NCBI GenBank assembly: GCA_918026815.1
Contig: CAKJVC010000124.1
Coordinates: 496,001 to 560,000, forward strand
Origin: Chalara sp. BL73
Taxonomy: Eukaryota > Ascomycota > Leotiomycetes > Helotiales
Length of the DNA stretch: 64,000 bases
Direction of reading: 5' to 3'
Shown: piece after piece, positions 23,951 through 36,617 of the stretch
Position numbering within the stretch: position 1 is the stretch's first letter
Layout: each line of letters starts with the position of its first letter
Made by a program: the position numbers and the translations under genes
Notes under the pieces: model-generated
Seen by the model: the letters and a program-made list of their open reading frames with translations, nothing else
Database searches by the model: none
What the model was told of the DNA's origin: nothing

Positions 23951-26080
23951 TATGCAAGAGAAATAATAGGGACTCGGACGATAAGACTATGCGCGGCTCG
24001 GATCGTAGGATGGGACCGAGTTGAGTATTTCTGTAACAGACGGCATCCTAGGGTTTCCTAGGCTTATTTAGATAGGTGTTTTTGGCTGATGACGGTACTG
24101 GATATGCTTGACCAGAGAAGCGGTCTACGAAAGAGCTTTGAAGCGCGCAGCTGCGACATAGCGATGAGGTAAATCAGTTGCACTGGATTGTGACTTCCTC
24201 GGATGCTAATTAACATGTTTCTCTGCAATACGAGAGGAAAGGGTCTCAAGGCGACACAGGCGAAACGCTCGACATTCCATTTCAAGCGAAAGCTGTCCAC
24301 TTCATACATTTAGACGACGTTATTCCTTCCCAAGCCACTGTATTTGAGTTTGCAAAGGTGTAGCCACTAGACCAAATCCCCCAAATTAAAAATGAAATTA
24401 AAAATTGTCGTTCAACCCTCCTGAGAGAAGGCAGGTTCTGGTACTGTAGCACAACGCCACCCCGCAACCTTGGCTGCGTACTAAGCTTTTCTTGCCATCG
24501 CATGGCGGTATCGCCAATGCTGGGCTGTCTTACTGGTTGTCAAAGTAAGCTTCGTGGCGTAGGCTAAACCCAGCCCCCTGGGTAGGAGCGAAGCAGGTCT
24601 TGAAGATCCCATCATGTTGGCGTCAGGGCACACATGCCAATTGAGGTCGGAGATTTGTAAGGGCACGGTTCCCGAGCTGTTGTGCTATGCTATTGTGCTC
24701 TTGTTGTCCTCTAAATTCTTGGCCGCCGTTTTCAGAGAGAGCTCGCAACTTCAGTTCAAGATCATAGCCAAGTTCAATCGCGGGTATAAGCCTAGGAGCG
24801 ACCGAGATACTTCATTATAGGCCAAAAATATGCAGAATATCTGACTTCCAGGTTATTCTACATACCTAGCGGAACTCAAAAAGAACCCGCAACTGGCTAC
24901 CTTTGTCTCGGGGCGTGACTTGGACGACTGATAGAAGAGAGCATCGTCATGTGCAAGTGCCGAAAGCGCTCTAAGATACAGAAATTGTTAAGCGACCTTG
25001 TAGCATTCGAAATATCTCGCATGAAGAAAAGAAGGGATGAAAGACAGGACAGATTGTATGGTACGTGATCACTAGCTCGTGCGATTCAAATGGAGCTCGC
25101 CTTTCGCCACCTTAATGTATGGAAATCGCTTGACCTCAAACAATAAGTCGGGCCGGGGCAAGTACGGTGATTACAGGATTACCGTACACGCCGAAGAGGA
25201 ATGGCGGACAGAGTGAAAAAATTGCAGCACGCGATCGATTTCCCATTTTGGATCATGTCGTGGGGGCTTGATGCTGGCAAAGGTGGAGAGCAAATATGGA
25301 AGACGAATATGCGTATCTGATGCATATGCGCTTGGTTTTAGCGGCTGCTCGCTTAATTCTTAGAACGACATGTCCTACCATCTCACAACGTGCTCAAATA
25401 CGACGATATGATTGGCCGTTTTCAACGACACTTCATCTTCTCGAACCTTTTCTAGTAGATCACCATTTCCCCATTCAACATTCGAGATCCCTTCTCTGGC
25501 ACGATCCGGGGCTTCTTTCCTGCCGCTAGAAACGTAACCTCTATGTAAAGCCGACACGAGCCAGGCACTCGTCCCACTAGGGAGAAAAGCCAATGGTCCC
25601 ACGTCGGAAAAGTCGTGCAGATGGTGGCGGAGAATGATTTTCGATCGGATATTTTCTGGCTGACGGCGGTTGCTCAGCATCTTGACATAGCTGTAGTCCT
25701 TCGAATTCAAAATACAGTTCGTCGACCACCTCCCCGAGATGCTGATCCTGCTGTCGATATAAAAAAGACTTCAACTAAAAGTACGGCTGTGTTTTAGCGT
25801 GCGGCAATGAACCTGAAAGCTGGGCGTCTTGGCAGCTTCCACAGGTTCTTCTTGGCTTCTCGCCTCCTCCCCCACTATAAACCTCGCTCTTTTTACATGC
25901 CGGATGCACACAGACAGGACATGATGCAAGTAGTTGCACCGTTGCAACGATCCCTTACAAGGGTGTGAAGAAGAAGAAGAAGATACACGCATGCTACCTG
26001 ATGGTCGTGTGATGGATTTCCTTTTTCGGCCTGTACCTTAGGGATCATTTCCCGGCCCAATCAAGCTACCCTTTCGCGCG
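23951..26080. other. Gene-poor intergenic region
   Basis: No open frame resembles a protein. A single tRNA D-arm-like sequence at about 24356-24375 (minus) has no partner T-arm. Nothing else is supported. Confidence 0.5.
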
Positions 26081-26286
26081 CTCTCTCTCTGTTATTTTCT
26101 CTCGCTCCTTGTGTTAGTACGTGTCTAGTTCTACTAGCCCTTTCGCCTACTACTTCTTTTCCTTTCCTCCCATCTTCTTTTCTTCCCTTTCCACCCTCCT
26201 ATAGTCAAACTCCTCAACCTCCTCCACAAACGCGGAAACCTTGTTTCTCGAGTATCGCAACGATACTCCGAGTCCCTCGACTCGAG
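26081..26286 (+). promoter_or_regulatory. Pyrimidine-rich leader of MFS gene
   Basis: A long C/T-rich stretch runs from about 26081 to 26230, directly before the transporter ATG. Such tracts are common just upstream of transcription starts in well expressed fungal genes. Confidence 0.45.
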
Positions 26287-28478
26287 ATGGCTCACTTACT
26301 GCACCAACATCCTCACCACGACCCGACCAACCAAAGCATGGTCAGCGTTCCTCACGGAGCAGAGACGGGTGACGACGTTGCATCTTTACCCAGCATCCGA
26401 AACCCACAAACAGAGCAAGAAATCTTCAAATATGTCTTATGTCCGGACGATAGCTATACGTCAGACGGAACGTACTGGGCGGATCTCCCGCTCAAACAAC
26501 AGATCGCTTTCGTTGGGAGTGTTGATAAGCTAGAGTATGCCAAAGAATGGGCTGCTACTAAAGCCCTAGCCAGAAAGAGCTGGTTCGCCCCGGTTGGGTG
26601 GTATTTCAAGAACTGTGTCTTGCCTGGTGCGGGTTTGGGCCTCGAAGGGTTGGTGAATCCTCACGTTCTCGATATCCTTGCTGACTATCCAAAAGTTATG
26701 TCCTCTTCTCGATTGGCAATTTAGAGCCTCTTTTCAAAGCTGTCTGGCCAGACTGCTGGAGCAAGCACACCACTTGTAATGCCACGTTGGTTCAGTCCGT
26801 CACCTATCTAGAGATTTGTGGTATCATCGTCGGACAAATCATTGTTGGCCTGATTGGTGATGGGTAAGCTCTTTACCTGTCGATTCTGGAGCAACCTTCT
26901 AACCTCGATTAGAATTGGCCGCCGCTTTGGCCTTATTCAGGACGCTGTGATCATGTTGATTGGTTTGCTTCTGTTGATCGGATCTTGGGGAACGACTCTA
27001 CAGGGTTGGGTTATTTGCTATACTCTCGCTCTCTTCTTTTACGGCATTGGAGTTGGTGGAGAGTATCCAATGACAGCAACTGCGGCAATGGAGAATGCGA
27101 CTGGGTCTGGTAAGATCTCAACCAAGGAGGATCGACTTCATCGTGGACGGAAGGTCACCATGGCGTTTTTGATGCAAGGTTGGGGACAGTTCATTAACCA
27201 AGCGCTCCTCATCATCCTGCTTTTGATTTTCCACCATGGCAGTGGAAATCCTCCATACTCAACCATCGCGGGCCAATCCGTGTTCCGGGTGTCCTTTGTT
27301 CCTATTGCCATAGGAACTGCCTGGCTTGTTTACTATCGATGGTACAAGATGCCTTTGGCTAGCAAGCAGCTTGATGCAGCAAAAAGGAAGACCAATGTCA
27401 CTGGATACGATATTGAGTCTCTGAAGCTGACTTGCACCTACTTTGGACCTCGTTTATTAGCTACTGCTGGCACGTGGTATGCCAACGACGTTTTCTTCTA
27501 CGGCAACAAACTGTTTCAACACGAATTCATCAGCGTCCTCAGTCCGAACTCTAACAGTGTTCAAACTGGGTGGCTGTGGAACTTGTGCAATACTGGAGTC
27601 TCTTTGATTGGCTACTATCTTGCTTGTAAGTTCTCTCCATGCCGTACAGGTGCTGAGTTCTAACACCGATAGCTCTCCTTATCGACAACAAGCTGTACGG
27701 CCGCAAACGAATGATGCAGGTCGGGTTCTTGATGGACTTTATCCTCTTCATCGTTCCGGCCTTCCACTTCAAATACTATAAAAGCACGGCGGGAGTCCAT
27801 GCTTTTCAGGCAATGTATTTCCTTTCGTCATTCTTCAATCAATTTGGGCCGAACTCCGTCACATTTCTCGTTGCCGCTGAGGTATTCCCGACAGCTGTTC
27901 GCGCCTCTGCTCACGGTTTTGGAGCGGCGGTTGGGAAGTTGGGAGCCCTCACCGCAGCCGTTCTATACAACTACATTGACACGCAGACAAAATTTTACGT
28001 CGTTCCATGGTTTGGACTCGCTGGGATGCTCATTACGTGGTTGTTTTTACCAGATACCACTGGACTAGACTTGAAGGAGCAGGAGAGATGGTGGGCGTAT
28101 ATTCGCGAAGGCCGCAGCCACGAGTATCATGGCATAGCCGTCCACCCACAACATTTGTCGCTCTGGGAACGATGGCGCGGTGTAGGAAAACACTATGATC
28201 CAGAGAAGGACAAAGAAAGCCGGCTTAATGACCTCCAGAAGGAATGGCTGGAGCGACAAAGTCAGAAACAAGTCAATGAGAACGGTGTTGCGGATGATGA
28301 CGATGATACCTACTTCTCAGAAGCAGCACACAAGCACTTCAAAGATCTGCATGCTTTATCGAAGGAACAGGAGAAGATGGCACCTTCATCCTTGGAAGAG
28401 GTTAAGGAGACGACAGACTATGAGCAGGCTGATCCTTCGACATCCGATAGCGATATCATGAACGAGAAACCTTTGTGA
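26287..28478 (+). CDS. MFS transporter of phosphate:H+ symporter type
   Basis: Exons are 26287-26648, 26696-26863, 26913-27625 and 27673-28478, with three introns of 47-49 bases, giving 682 residues. The splice joins rebuild GLEGYVLFSIGNLEPLF and GLIGDGIGRRFG. It is a plasma-membrane major facilitator with about 12 spans. Family marks are the loop GDGIGRRFGL, the fourth-span GIGVGGEYPMTATAAMEN that resembles the phosphate permease signature GIGxGGxYP, and GRKRMMQVGF before the second half. N- and C-terminal tails are long and hydrophilic, the last about 150 residues being acidic. Probable substrates are inorganic phosphate or glycerophosphodiesters (Pho84/Git1-like). The exact substrate is not shown by sequence. 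The gene is preceded by a pyrimidine-rich leader. Confidence 0.88.
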
Positions 28479-29730
28479 TTACGCCGCAGAAGTTTAGTGC
28501 TGCATAGCCGGGAGTTAAGGAGTTTGGAGTCGGATATCTACGCTTGCATATATGACGAGAAATGGCGCATTATTGAGCTGGTGATCCAGCTACGAGATCA
28601 TGACATTGAATCAACATTAGAAAGTTCAGCTCTCATCACGTATGATATATTGGGTGAGCATTGTATATAGAGATGACTACGGTATCCATGGCAGATCGAT
28701 ACGCGACGGTTATATAAATGTAGCTGATTCGTGAACATCACCGTGGCTGCTTCTGACTCCCTGTATCGGTGTTCTCTGATCTCAATACCCGAGGAAATTA
28801 TTCATTCAACCGTGCATCTCTTTCATGTCAATAATCGCGATGATACCCCCCGTCATGCACATCGAACCTTGGAGCATGCGCGCGCCCTTCTTACTAAGTA
28901 TGAGTGTTTGCATTCGCGCTCAGTTATCAAGTTGAACACATAAACCTAGATACTCGAGAGAATGGCCAACGTAAAGGCAGCCCCCTCGCGTGGCTGCCTA
29001 AAATTTTTAGCACCGTATAAGCTGATCAACCGCATATATAGAAATAGAGATGTTCGGATTTCAAAGCAAACAGGTCGTGGCATGCTGCTTTGGCGTACCC
29101 GCTCAGTTGCTTACCGGCTGGTTATAACGGCATGTCAGATCGCGGAGCCGTTAGAATGGGGACATAGAAGGTAGGTGGTGGTGAAGGGATAGCGCTGAAC
29201 GAGCAAAGCGATTTTGAGCCCGGCCTTTGCAAGTCGAGTGAGAGGCGAGGATGGGCAAAGGGTAGCCTGATATGCTGTAGGTTGCTATAGAGTGCTGGGT
29301 AACAAGGCATCTTGCGTTTTGATGTAAGCGAGGTACCTTTGTACCATCGAGGTAGAGCAGGGAAACCGCAGGATTACTCATCAGCGGTTTGCACTATATA
29401 CCGCTATCTTGGCAGGGGTTAAGAGAGCCTCACTGACTTGATACTGATTCGATCAATCAAATACAAGGGCTACGAACGACCAATAGTGAAACTGACTCGG
29501 GCAGCTGACAAATCCTTCGATGCCGAGCTTCAAGCGATACTCACCTCATCAAGCACGCAAATTTCCATTCCCCTCCATCGTTGCCTCCCACGTCACTGCC
29601 TCCTCCGTCCCCGTCACGCTCCAAACGTGCAAGGTAGAGAAACACCATGTGCACCATGCTTGTCGGGCCTGATTTCAAAGCAGCCTCACATCTAACTGTT
29701 TCTACGACGCCATTGTGGAGTCTAGACCGG
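28479..29730. other. Intergenic region
   Basis: This holds the 3' flank of the transporter gene and upstream DNA of the OYE gene. No gene is supported. Confidence 0.5.
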
Positions 29731-29735
29731 TAAAG

Positions 29736-29743
29736 TATTTAAA
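29736..29743 (+). promoter_or_regulatory. TATA-like element of OYE gene
   Basis: TATTTAAA lies about 105 bp before the chosen ATG at 29847. It makes the more upstream in-frame ATG at 29715 unlikely to be the start. Confidence 0.4.
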
Positions 29744-29846
29744 GGTAGGAGCCTCTCTACACAACCCCATTCAAGTTCCTCACATCGACTCATACCTGCT
29801 CCTCTACACATTCTCTCACTACTTCCACACATCTTCATTATCCACA

Positions 29847-30950
29847 ATGTCAAAGCTCTTCCAGCCCCTCAAGGTTGGCAATGCCACCATCTCCAACCGC
29901 ATTGCCTTAGCACCCCTCACCCGCTTTAGAGCAGATGACGACCACGTTCCCCTTCCCTTCGTCCCTGAGTACTACCAGCAGCGCGCCTCATACGCGGGCA
30001 CATTACTCGTCACCGAAGCTACATTCATAGCGCCGGAAGCAGGAGGATATGGCAATGTACCAGGGATCTACACTGACGCGCAAATTGAGGGATGGAAGAA
30101 AGTCACTTCGGCCGTCCACGCCAAGGGCTCATTCATTTTTCTCCAATTGTGGGCTCTCGGCCGTGCCGCCGACCCCGCGCAGCTGAAAAAGGAATTTGGT
30201 GAGAGCGCAAAGGTCGTCTCCGCCAGCGACATCCCCTTTGAAGGCGGTGCCACACCAACGCCTCTGACCGAGGCAGAGGTCAAGAACTACGTCCGCCTGT
30301 ATGCGCAAGCAGCCAAGAACGCTATCGCGGCCGGATTCGATGGCGTCGAGATCCATTCTGCGAATGGCTACCTCATCGACCAGTTCCTTCAAGATACCGC
30401 CAACCAACGTACCGACTCTTATGGCGGCAGCGTTGAGAATCGCGCACGCTTCGGGCTCGAGGTCGCCAATGCGGTCGTTGCCGAGGTAGGAGCAGAGAGG
30501 ACCGCCATCCGCCTCTCGCCGTTCTCGCTCTTCCAGGGCATGAAGATGAAGGATCCTGTCCCACAGTTCTCGTACTATGTAAAGGAGCTAAAGAAGCTGA
30601 ACCTAGCGTACATCCATATCGTCGAGTCGCGCATCTCAGGAAATGCCGATGTCGAAACTACCGAGAAAGTTGACTTCTTGATCGATATCTGGGACAACAG
30701 GAGCCCCGTCCTCCTCGCTGGCGGTTTCCGGCCTGATTCTGCGTACAAGGCGGTGGATGAGCAGTATAAGGATAAGGATGTGGTCATTGTTTTCGGACGC
30801 TACTTCATCAGCAATCCGGATCTAGTTTTTAGGGTCAAGGAGAGGATTCCTTTTGAGCCATATGACCGGAATCTGTTCTACAACAAGGGCGAAAAGCATG
30901 GGTATACGGATTACAGGTTTAGCAAGGAGTTCGAGGGCGCTAAATTATAG
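29847..30950 (+). CDS. Old Yellow Enzyme family flavin oxidoreductase
   Basis: Single exon, 367 residues from the ATG at 29847. The frame is open further up to an ATG at 29715, but that stretch has promoter character and the family starts with the MSKLFQPLKVGN-type sequence. It is an FMN-dependent NAD(P)H:enone reductase of the TIM-barrel OYE class. Visible marks are APLTRFRA with the FMN-contacting Thr, IHSANGYLIDQFLQ with substrate-binding His170 and Asn173 and proton donor Tyr175, NQRTDSYGGS, and a phosphate-binding LLAGGF plus VIVFGRYFISNPD near the end. Likely roles are reduction of activated C=C bonds in oxidised lipids or xenobiotics. Some fungal members act in alkaloid pathways, but nothing here suggests a cluster. 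Confidence 0.93.
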   Translation: MSKLFQPLKVGNATISNRIALAPLTRFRADDDHVPLPFVPEYYQQRASYAGTLLVTEATFIAPEAGGYGNVPGIYTDAQIEGWKKVTSAVHAKGSFIFLQLWALGRAADPAQLKKEFGESAKVVSASDIPFEGGATPTPLTEAEVKNYVRLYAQAAKNAIAAGFDGVEIHSANGYLIDQFLQDTANQRTDSYGGSVENRARFGLEVANAVVAEVGAERTAIRLSPFSLFQGMKMKDPVPQFSYYVKELKKLNLAYIHIVESRISGNADVETTEKVDFLIDIWDNRSPVLLAGGFRPDSAYKAVDEQYKDKDVVIVFGRYFISNPDLVFRVKERIPFEPYDRNLFYNKGEKHGYTDYRFSKEFEGAKL

Positions 30951-33033
30951 ATGGAAGAGGATGCGTTGTTTCGCTTGCATCAGACCAGAGTATAGATATA
31001 GATTAGACAGATACCAAATGACGAGTAATTACCACTGGCCTATCCTTGCGAAATATAAGTGGTGTGTCTTCGGGTCCACGCTATCAGTAAGCGTCTGCAA
31101 AACCTAGCCTCATGTCGGCTTAGAGGATGAGTGCTCTCAGTTCGTCTATTGGCATACTCTCTTCTCTCCTTAAAAGACTTGAGTATAGTCGACAGCTTCC
31201 ACTGAGATATCCAACGACCGTTCCGTTCGAATTGTTATCTTGCCAATCGCCACCACCACTACCGGCACATATTTCAGCCTGCCCAAGAATTACTGCCACA
31301 TATGATATGGCGCCGGAGGTCACAAACCGGGGATATCGCTTATTCTGAGCGGTTGTGAGTGGTCATCATCAGCTGCCGACCAGACGGCATCTGTAGCAAC
31401 CTCAACCTACTTGGACAATCTGCTATGTAGCATAACCATTTCATTATTCACGTGCTCTACAAACCAGAGAATAGGTAACTATCATTATTCGAGAGAAGAA
31501 AGGTGCTTGAGGAGGAAAAGTGGTTCTGGTGGGGTTCTCGACAAGGAAGGGTATATAGGAAAGTCTGCTTTCACTTGCTATGACAAAACTGCTCGCTCAA
31601 AGCATGGAAAGCTGATGTTGTCAAAGCTGTATCTGGTGAGCTGCGCCGGAAACGGGGTACATGAGTAGGCAGAGGGGACGCCAACGGAATAGCCCTTGCA
31701 CAGCTCAAACTTAGGTCTACGTACTATCTATATTCGCGCTGCTCTTGCTTGGTATTTAACTGAGATGGAGAAGTATTAGACGTCAGGATTAGCATGTATA
31801 TAAGCAGCTGTACCGCAATCTTTTCATTTAGACATTGAACCAATTTACTGAATTTGTTGCCTCTAGTCAGGACAAAACTGTTACTTCTGGCCTAGCAAAT
31901 TTTAGTATTTTTCCTAGATGGTTGGGAGCGGCGCTGAGGGTCGAGGCCCATGACAACGGGAACTCGAAGGCTACAGTAACTCCATTGTGTGTGCATTATC
32001 CGTGCAACTCAGGTTTTCGCGATCGCATTTATTTCGTTGTTCTATGACCAAAGTTAACGATACAGGATAAATCACCGGGATTTCTTAAAATATGATGGGG
32101 CGTGGTAGGAAAATTGCCTTAACCACCTAGTTTGTTGATTCGTTAACGTCATGAATATTTCGAGAAGCTAGGTCTTGCTAATTCCAAACCATCCAGAAAC
32201 TCAAAGACATAAATGAAATTAGGTAGAATTTATGTGGTAGTGGTGGCGTCTGTGATACTAACAGGCTAAGCAGATGTGTTTCTGTGTCTCAGCATTGATA
32301 TCTTCAAGAACAACTGTAATGTGTAATTGCTAAACCTGCAGCCCACACGTCGTCTAGTGGTTAGACTGCGACTGCGCCATTATATAATTATGGAAGTAAG
32401 AAGTAGACCACTCCTAAGGCAAGGGGACCAGGTTCAAATATGCTGTGAATCACACTTTCCCTGCTATACTTCACAAGGATTCACGTATACACTGTATATA
32501 GGAAAAGCTCTATTGCTCAGTAACACACAAAAACTATTGTACATGGGGGTGTTCAGCTACTAGCCGTGGAGGCTATAACATCCATCCAAGGCATGAGGAA
32601 ATGCCTGGATGGACAACAGATTCCACTTTCATTATGCCTCCTGGAAAGAAATCGATGAAATGTGATTTTGGGACGAGCAGGGGGGACAAACTCCGAGAAC
32701 AGAGAGTAATGCAGCGCAGATTAGACAGCAATGCTAAGAGGAGCCTGATAGCTTGCAGATATCTCTTTGCAGGAAATCTGCCCTAGCTCTATGTTCTTCC
32801 TCATAGTGGGGAAACCATATTACACTCAAGCAATCAGACGGCTGGAAACTCGATAAAAGCAGTCGCAGGCGATACCGAGGCGGCAGTCGAAAAATTAATA
32901 ATCAACGAACACCATCTTGCCTATGCTCCGCATGCGGGCTTTCGACCTGCTGTACCCAACTACGAGAGAGTTAAGGACAGTCTGGTACACTCGACCATCG
33001 TCCAGAAACTCATCACCTCGAACGAGATTCCGC
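30951..33033. other. Gene-free region
   Basis: About 2 kb holds no supported protein gene. A tRNA-like relic lies near 32347-32440. CACGTG occurs at 31449-31454. Confidence 0.5.
32347..32440 (+). pseudogene. tRNA-like relic or tRNA-derived SINE fragment
   Basis: TCGTCTAGTGGTTAGACTGC at the left resembles a tRNA D-arm and pol III box A. ACCAGGTTCAAATATGC about 80 bp later resembles box B and a T-arm. The stems do not pair and no clear anticodon arm forms, so it is a decayed tRNA or a tRNA-derived element, not a working tRNA. Confidence 0.4.
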
Positions 33034-35013
33034 CTAGGTTGAGCTTGCATCTCCATACTCCATATTGCTATAACCGTTCTCCTCATTGCCATCTTCATTC
33101 GAGGTTATATTGGTATTTGATTCTCCCAACAGACCCTTTTCCTTGAGGTACTTGATGGATTTGAGAATAGTCAGGTCATCCTTAGCAGTGTCATTGAGAA
33201 TCAGACGTTGGGCAAGAGTCATCTTGCCACCGTTTGCCTCTTTATCTTTCAAAGCTTGTTCGCGAACTTGGGGATCGTGCACGAAGCGACACTTGCCCTT
33301 CTTGCCGCATGTACCGCCAGTTGAGAAGTATTTGCAGTGGCGTTGCAATTGTGCTTTTGGTTGTTGGGAGATGCGTTGAGGACCGCTATTGCGACTCGAG
33401 ATTGTCTCAGGCTTGTCATCGCCTGAAGAGGATCCAGAATCTTCACCAGATGCGTTGCTTGCTTGATCGCGAACATCATCTCCCTCATCGCCAGTCTCGC
33501 GCTTTCGTTTCGAGCCAGAAGTTAGATCTTGCATCTTCTTCTCTTCCTTGGCAAGTCTTAGTCGAAGCTTTTCGAGCTCGCGTTGCTGTTTTTCAAGCTC
33601 TGTGCCGCCTTCATGCTTGGTCTTCTCGTTTTGTTGGTGTCTGGCCTTGTCTGCTTTACGCTCACTGCGCTTGCGATGCTCTTCTAATGCTGCTGCGGCT
33701 GCCGCCTCTCTACGAGCTTTCGTAGGGAACTTGCTCTTTCGCTCGGCAAGCCATGCACTTAGATCAGAAGGCATCCTATGGTTTGTTAGCAAGAGAAACT
33801 ACTCTTCTACTTAGAAGTAAACATACATAGGAGTATCAGGACCAAGCAATGTAACAAGTCGTGCTTCTTCATCAATGTCCTCTTCTTCTTCGCTCTCCTC
33901 ATGATCAGCACCGTTGGGTGTGAGACCGAGGGTATTAGTGCGGCGCTTCTTCTTCTTTTTGCTAGCACTGCCATCTGAACTAGCAGGCTTTTGAAAACCA
34001 TGCGAAGGAGATCTATGGGAACCATTTTGATGATGACCGCTGCGACCACTAAACTGGAAGTCACCACGACCGCCTCTGCCTCTGAAATTACTATTTCCTC
34101 TTCCCCGCTGAGAGTTGAAGGCATTCTGGTCTTGGCCAAAAGGAGGACGCTGAAAGGAATTGGGTGCAAAGCCTTGATGATGGGGTTGAGTAAATGAAGG
34201 TGGAGGGCCATGCTGATTGCTAAATTGTGGTGGAGGGAAGCCACTGCCCACTTGAGCCATGTGGTTCTGTCCATTGTCAAATCCCATACGGATTGGAGGA
34301 CCCATGAGCGGCGCGTCGTGGCCACCACGAGTACCTCCAAACCCACCACGACCGCGACCTCTGTTGAATTGTGCAGGGTTATGTTGTGGTGGTCCAGACC
34401 ACTGTGGAGCGCCTTGAGGTGGACCTTGGCCATATTGAGGTTGCTGTGGTTGGTATTGTGATGGTGGACCATATTGAGGTGGTGGTTGATAGGCTTGAGG
34501 AGCGTAATTAGGATGATAGTTTTGTGCAGACAATGGCGCAGGTTGAGGTGTTTGCTGCATTTGTGGCGGCTGGTGAGGTGGACCACTTTGAGGAGGGCCG
34601 TGTTGGTGAGGGCCGTGCTGCTGAGGACCATTTGGCCACTGAGGGTTATAGCCTTGAGGGCTGGGACCTTGCTGAGGCAATCCTTGAGGTAGGGGACCTT
34701 GAGGGCCAGATACTTGAGGGCCTATATATTGGCCAGCAGCAGGATTATGGGGGTTATAGCCGATGGGCGGACCTTGAGGAGGGCCGGCTTGTTGAGGTCC
34801 AGTGTAACCATTTTGATGTGAATAGGGACCAGTGTTGTGAGAGTCACCGCGCCCGCCTTGGTATCCCCCCCTTCCTCCACGGGCGATGCCACCACCGCGA
34901 TTAGCTTGATGTTGTGGAGGTTGTCCGTAACCGTATTGTGGGTTCGGCTGGGTGTAACTCGAAGGAGGAGGGCCGGGTGGCGGTGGAGGAGGGAAGTTGT
35001 ACTGTCCAGACAT
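33034..35013 (-). CDS. NUFIP1-domain CCCH zinc-finger protein
   Basis: Exons are 35013-33827 and 33775-33034, giving 642 residues from MSGQYNFPPPPPPGPP. The N-terminal 350 residues are a Pro/Gln/Gly-rich low-complexity region with RGG-type repeats typical of RNA-binding proteins. After a KKKKKRR basic run and an acidic patch comes the NUFIP1 signature DLSAWLAERKSKFPTKARR, followed by a long charged coiled coil. Near residue 560 is one CCCH finger, C-x8-C-x5-C-x3-H (CKYFSTGGTCGKKGKCRFVH). NUFIP1 and yeast Rsa1 help assemble box C/D snoRNPs in the nucleus, so that is the likely role. An in-frame ATG at 35226 would add 71 residues; I prefer 35013. The gene is head-to-head with RPC25. Confidence 0.82.
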
Positions 35014-35471
35014 TCTGGAACGATGTACGAAGGCTCGATGGTGTGCTGGTAGCAGCTGTCTGTTGACTCTTTGATTGCGATATGGTTTGGTTGGAGAATA
35101 GAAAGGATCCTGCTCACTGGAGCTAGAATACTGATAGAATCGTTCGTCTTTGGGTTGCAAAGAAGTGTTAGTAGATGACCTGCGGAATGGAACAGGAATT
35201 AAAGAAGGGATGACTTTACCAGCCATGCTCAGACTCTGAGATAATTCTGCGCACGGTCCAACAGTCTGTGAATGCCTAAGGCAGACACAGAGAGGCTTTT
35301 TTGAGACAAAGTAGAGATGAAACTCAGGATATATTCCTTTGGATGTCGCTTTACTAGAATATTTAAGACAGATCTTTGTCGAAGTGAGGCTAATAAAGTC
35401 GAGAGAGAGGCAGGAAGGAGTTGTTTGTTTCCAGAGACGGTTTGTGGTCCATGGTTGTAGACAAGTCTAAT

Positions 35472-35477
35472 CACGTG
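35472..35477. promoter_or_regulatory. CACGTG in NUFIP1-like / RPC25 promoter
   Basis: The palindrome lies between two divergent genes that both act in RNA production. A shared regulatory use is inference. Confidence 0.4.
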
Positions 35478-35790
35478 CTGTCGTGTCACTGGCTTCCGAG
35501 TTTTGTGAATAAATTCACCTTCAACCTCGCGGTGGCAGTCTTCCAAACTTGATATGAAAAATCCAGACGCCTATGGATAACGATTTTGTGAAAAGACTTT
35601 TTTTTTTGGAAAGGCGTCTACTACACCTCCTATTCTGACATAAAAAAAATACGAAACATCTTTCACGTATCAGGGAAAATTCCTCGATAGCTGTAGAGTA
35701 GAGGTAGTGGTGTCCAACAGGAGAAAGAAATAGGGAGAAACTTGCTCATTCTGAAAACGACCGGCTCAACCAAAAGTATCAGAGTCAAAG

Positions 35791-36617
35791 ATGTTCATTC
35801 TCGTAAGTGCTAAATTCTCAGATTCGGATTTAAGTTTGACTCTTATCACACAGACAAAAATTGCGGACTTAGTCCAAATTGAGCCCAAAGACTTCGTTCC
35901 TGGACAGTCTCTGTATCAGGCAATTGAGGACAATATCAATGCAAAATATGCAAATAGAGTTATACAGAAAATCGGCCTCTGCATTTGTCTCTATGACTTG
36001 ACTTCTGCATCTGACGGCTTGGTTGGCAATGGGACTGGTCTTGTGAGTGTCAATGGTATGTTATTGTTCTCTTGGATTTAGAGGCAAATATTGTCTAACA
36101 ACTAGTAGTGGAGTTCCGCCTTGTCGTCTTCAGACCTTTTAGTGGTGAAATCGTTATGGGAAGAATAAGCAGCTCAACAGACGCGGGTATTCATTGTAAG
36201 TTCACTTGGGGTTTAAACATTTCCAGCTTGCTGACTAGAAGCTACAGTAAAGACGCATTTCTTTGATGAAATATTTGTGCCTAAAAACAGATTGCCTGAA
36301 GGTGCAAAATAGTATGTATATACCAAATGAGTATAAGTGAAGGCTAAGGAGTTCCAAGCTCGGCTGATGAAGATTGCTGGAAGTGGTTTGTTGATGATGA
36401 ACCGCTGTACTTCGACAATCAAGAAACAGTGAGATTCAGAGTCGAACAGGAGCAATGGCATGACCAGACTCCAAAGGGTCCGGCTGATCAAGAAAACAAT
36501 GACCAGCCTCAAAGCCCCTACAAGATAATCGCTTCAATGGAGGATGCAGGCTTGGGACCTTGTTTATGGTGGGACAACACCAATCAAGGAGAGGAGGAAG
36601 AAATAGAAGAAGAATAG
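35791..36617 (+). CDS. RNA polymerase III subunit RPC25 (Rpc8)
   Basis: Exons are 35791-35802 (four codons), 35854-36055, 36106-36195, 36248-36301 and 36349-36617, giving 208 residues. It is the Rpb7-like stalk subunit of RNA polymerase III, which works with RPC17 in initiation of tRNA and 5S RNA synthesis. The N-terminal domain reads MFILTKIADLVQIEPKDF and KYANRVIQKIGLCICLYD. The OB-fold follows with VEFRLVVFRPFSGEIVMGRI and THFFDEIFVPKNRLPEG. The C-terminus has PYKIIASMEDAGLGPCLWW and an acidic tail. The fourth intron uses a weak donor, GTGCAA at 36302. The stronger GTATGT a few bases on gives the wrong phase and an in-frame TAG, so the join is least certain there. Confidence 0.9.

Noticed and set aside
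24356..24375. tRNA D-arm-like sequence on the minus strand
   Set aside because: Only a box A-like segment is present; no T-arm or box B is found at the right distance.
29715..29846. Upstream extension of the OYE protein
   Set aside because: It covers a TATTTAAA promoter-like element and lacks similarity to the family N-terminus.
35014..35226. Upstream extension of the NUFIP1-like protein from an ATG at 35226
   Set aside because: The added 71 residues do not resemble the family, whereas MSGQYNFPPPPPPGPP at 35013 is a typical start.
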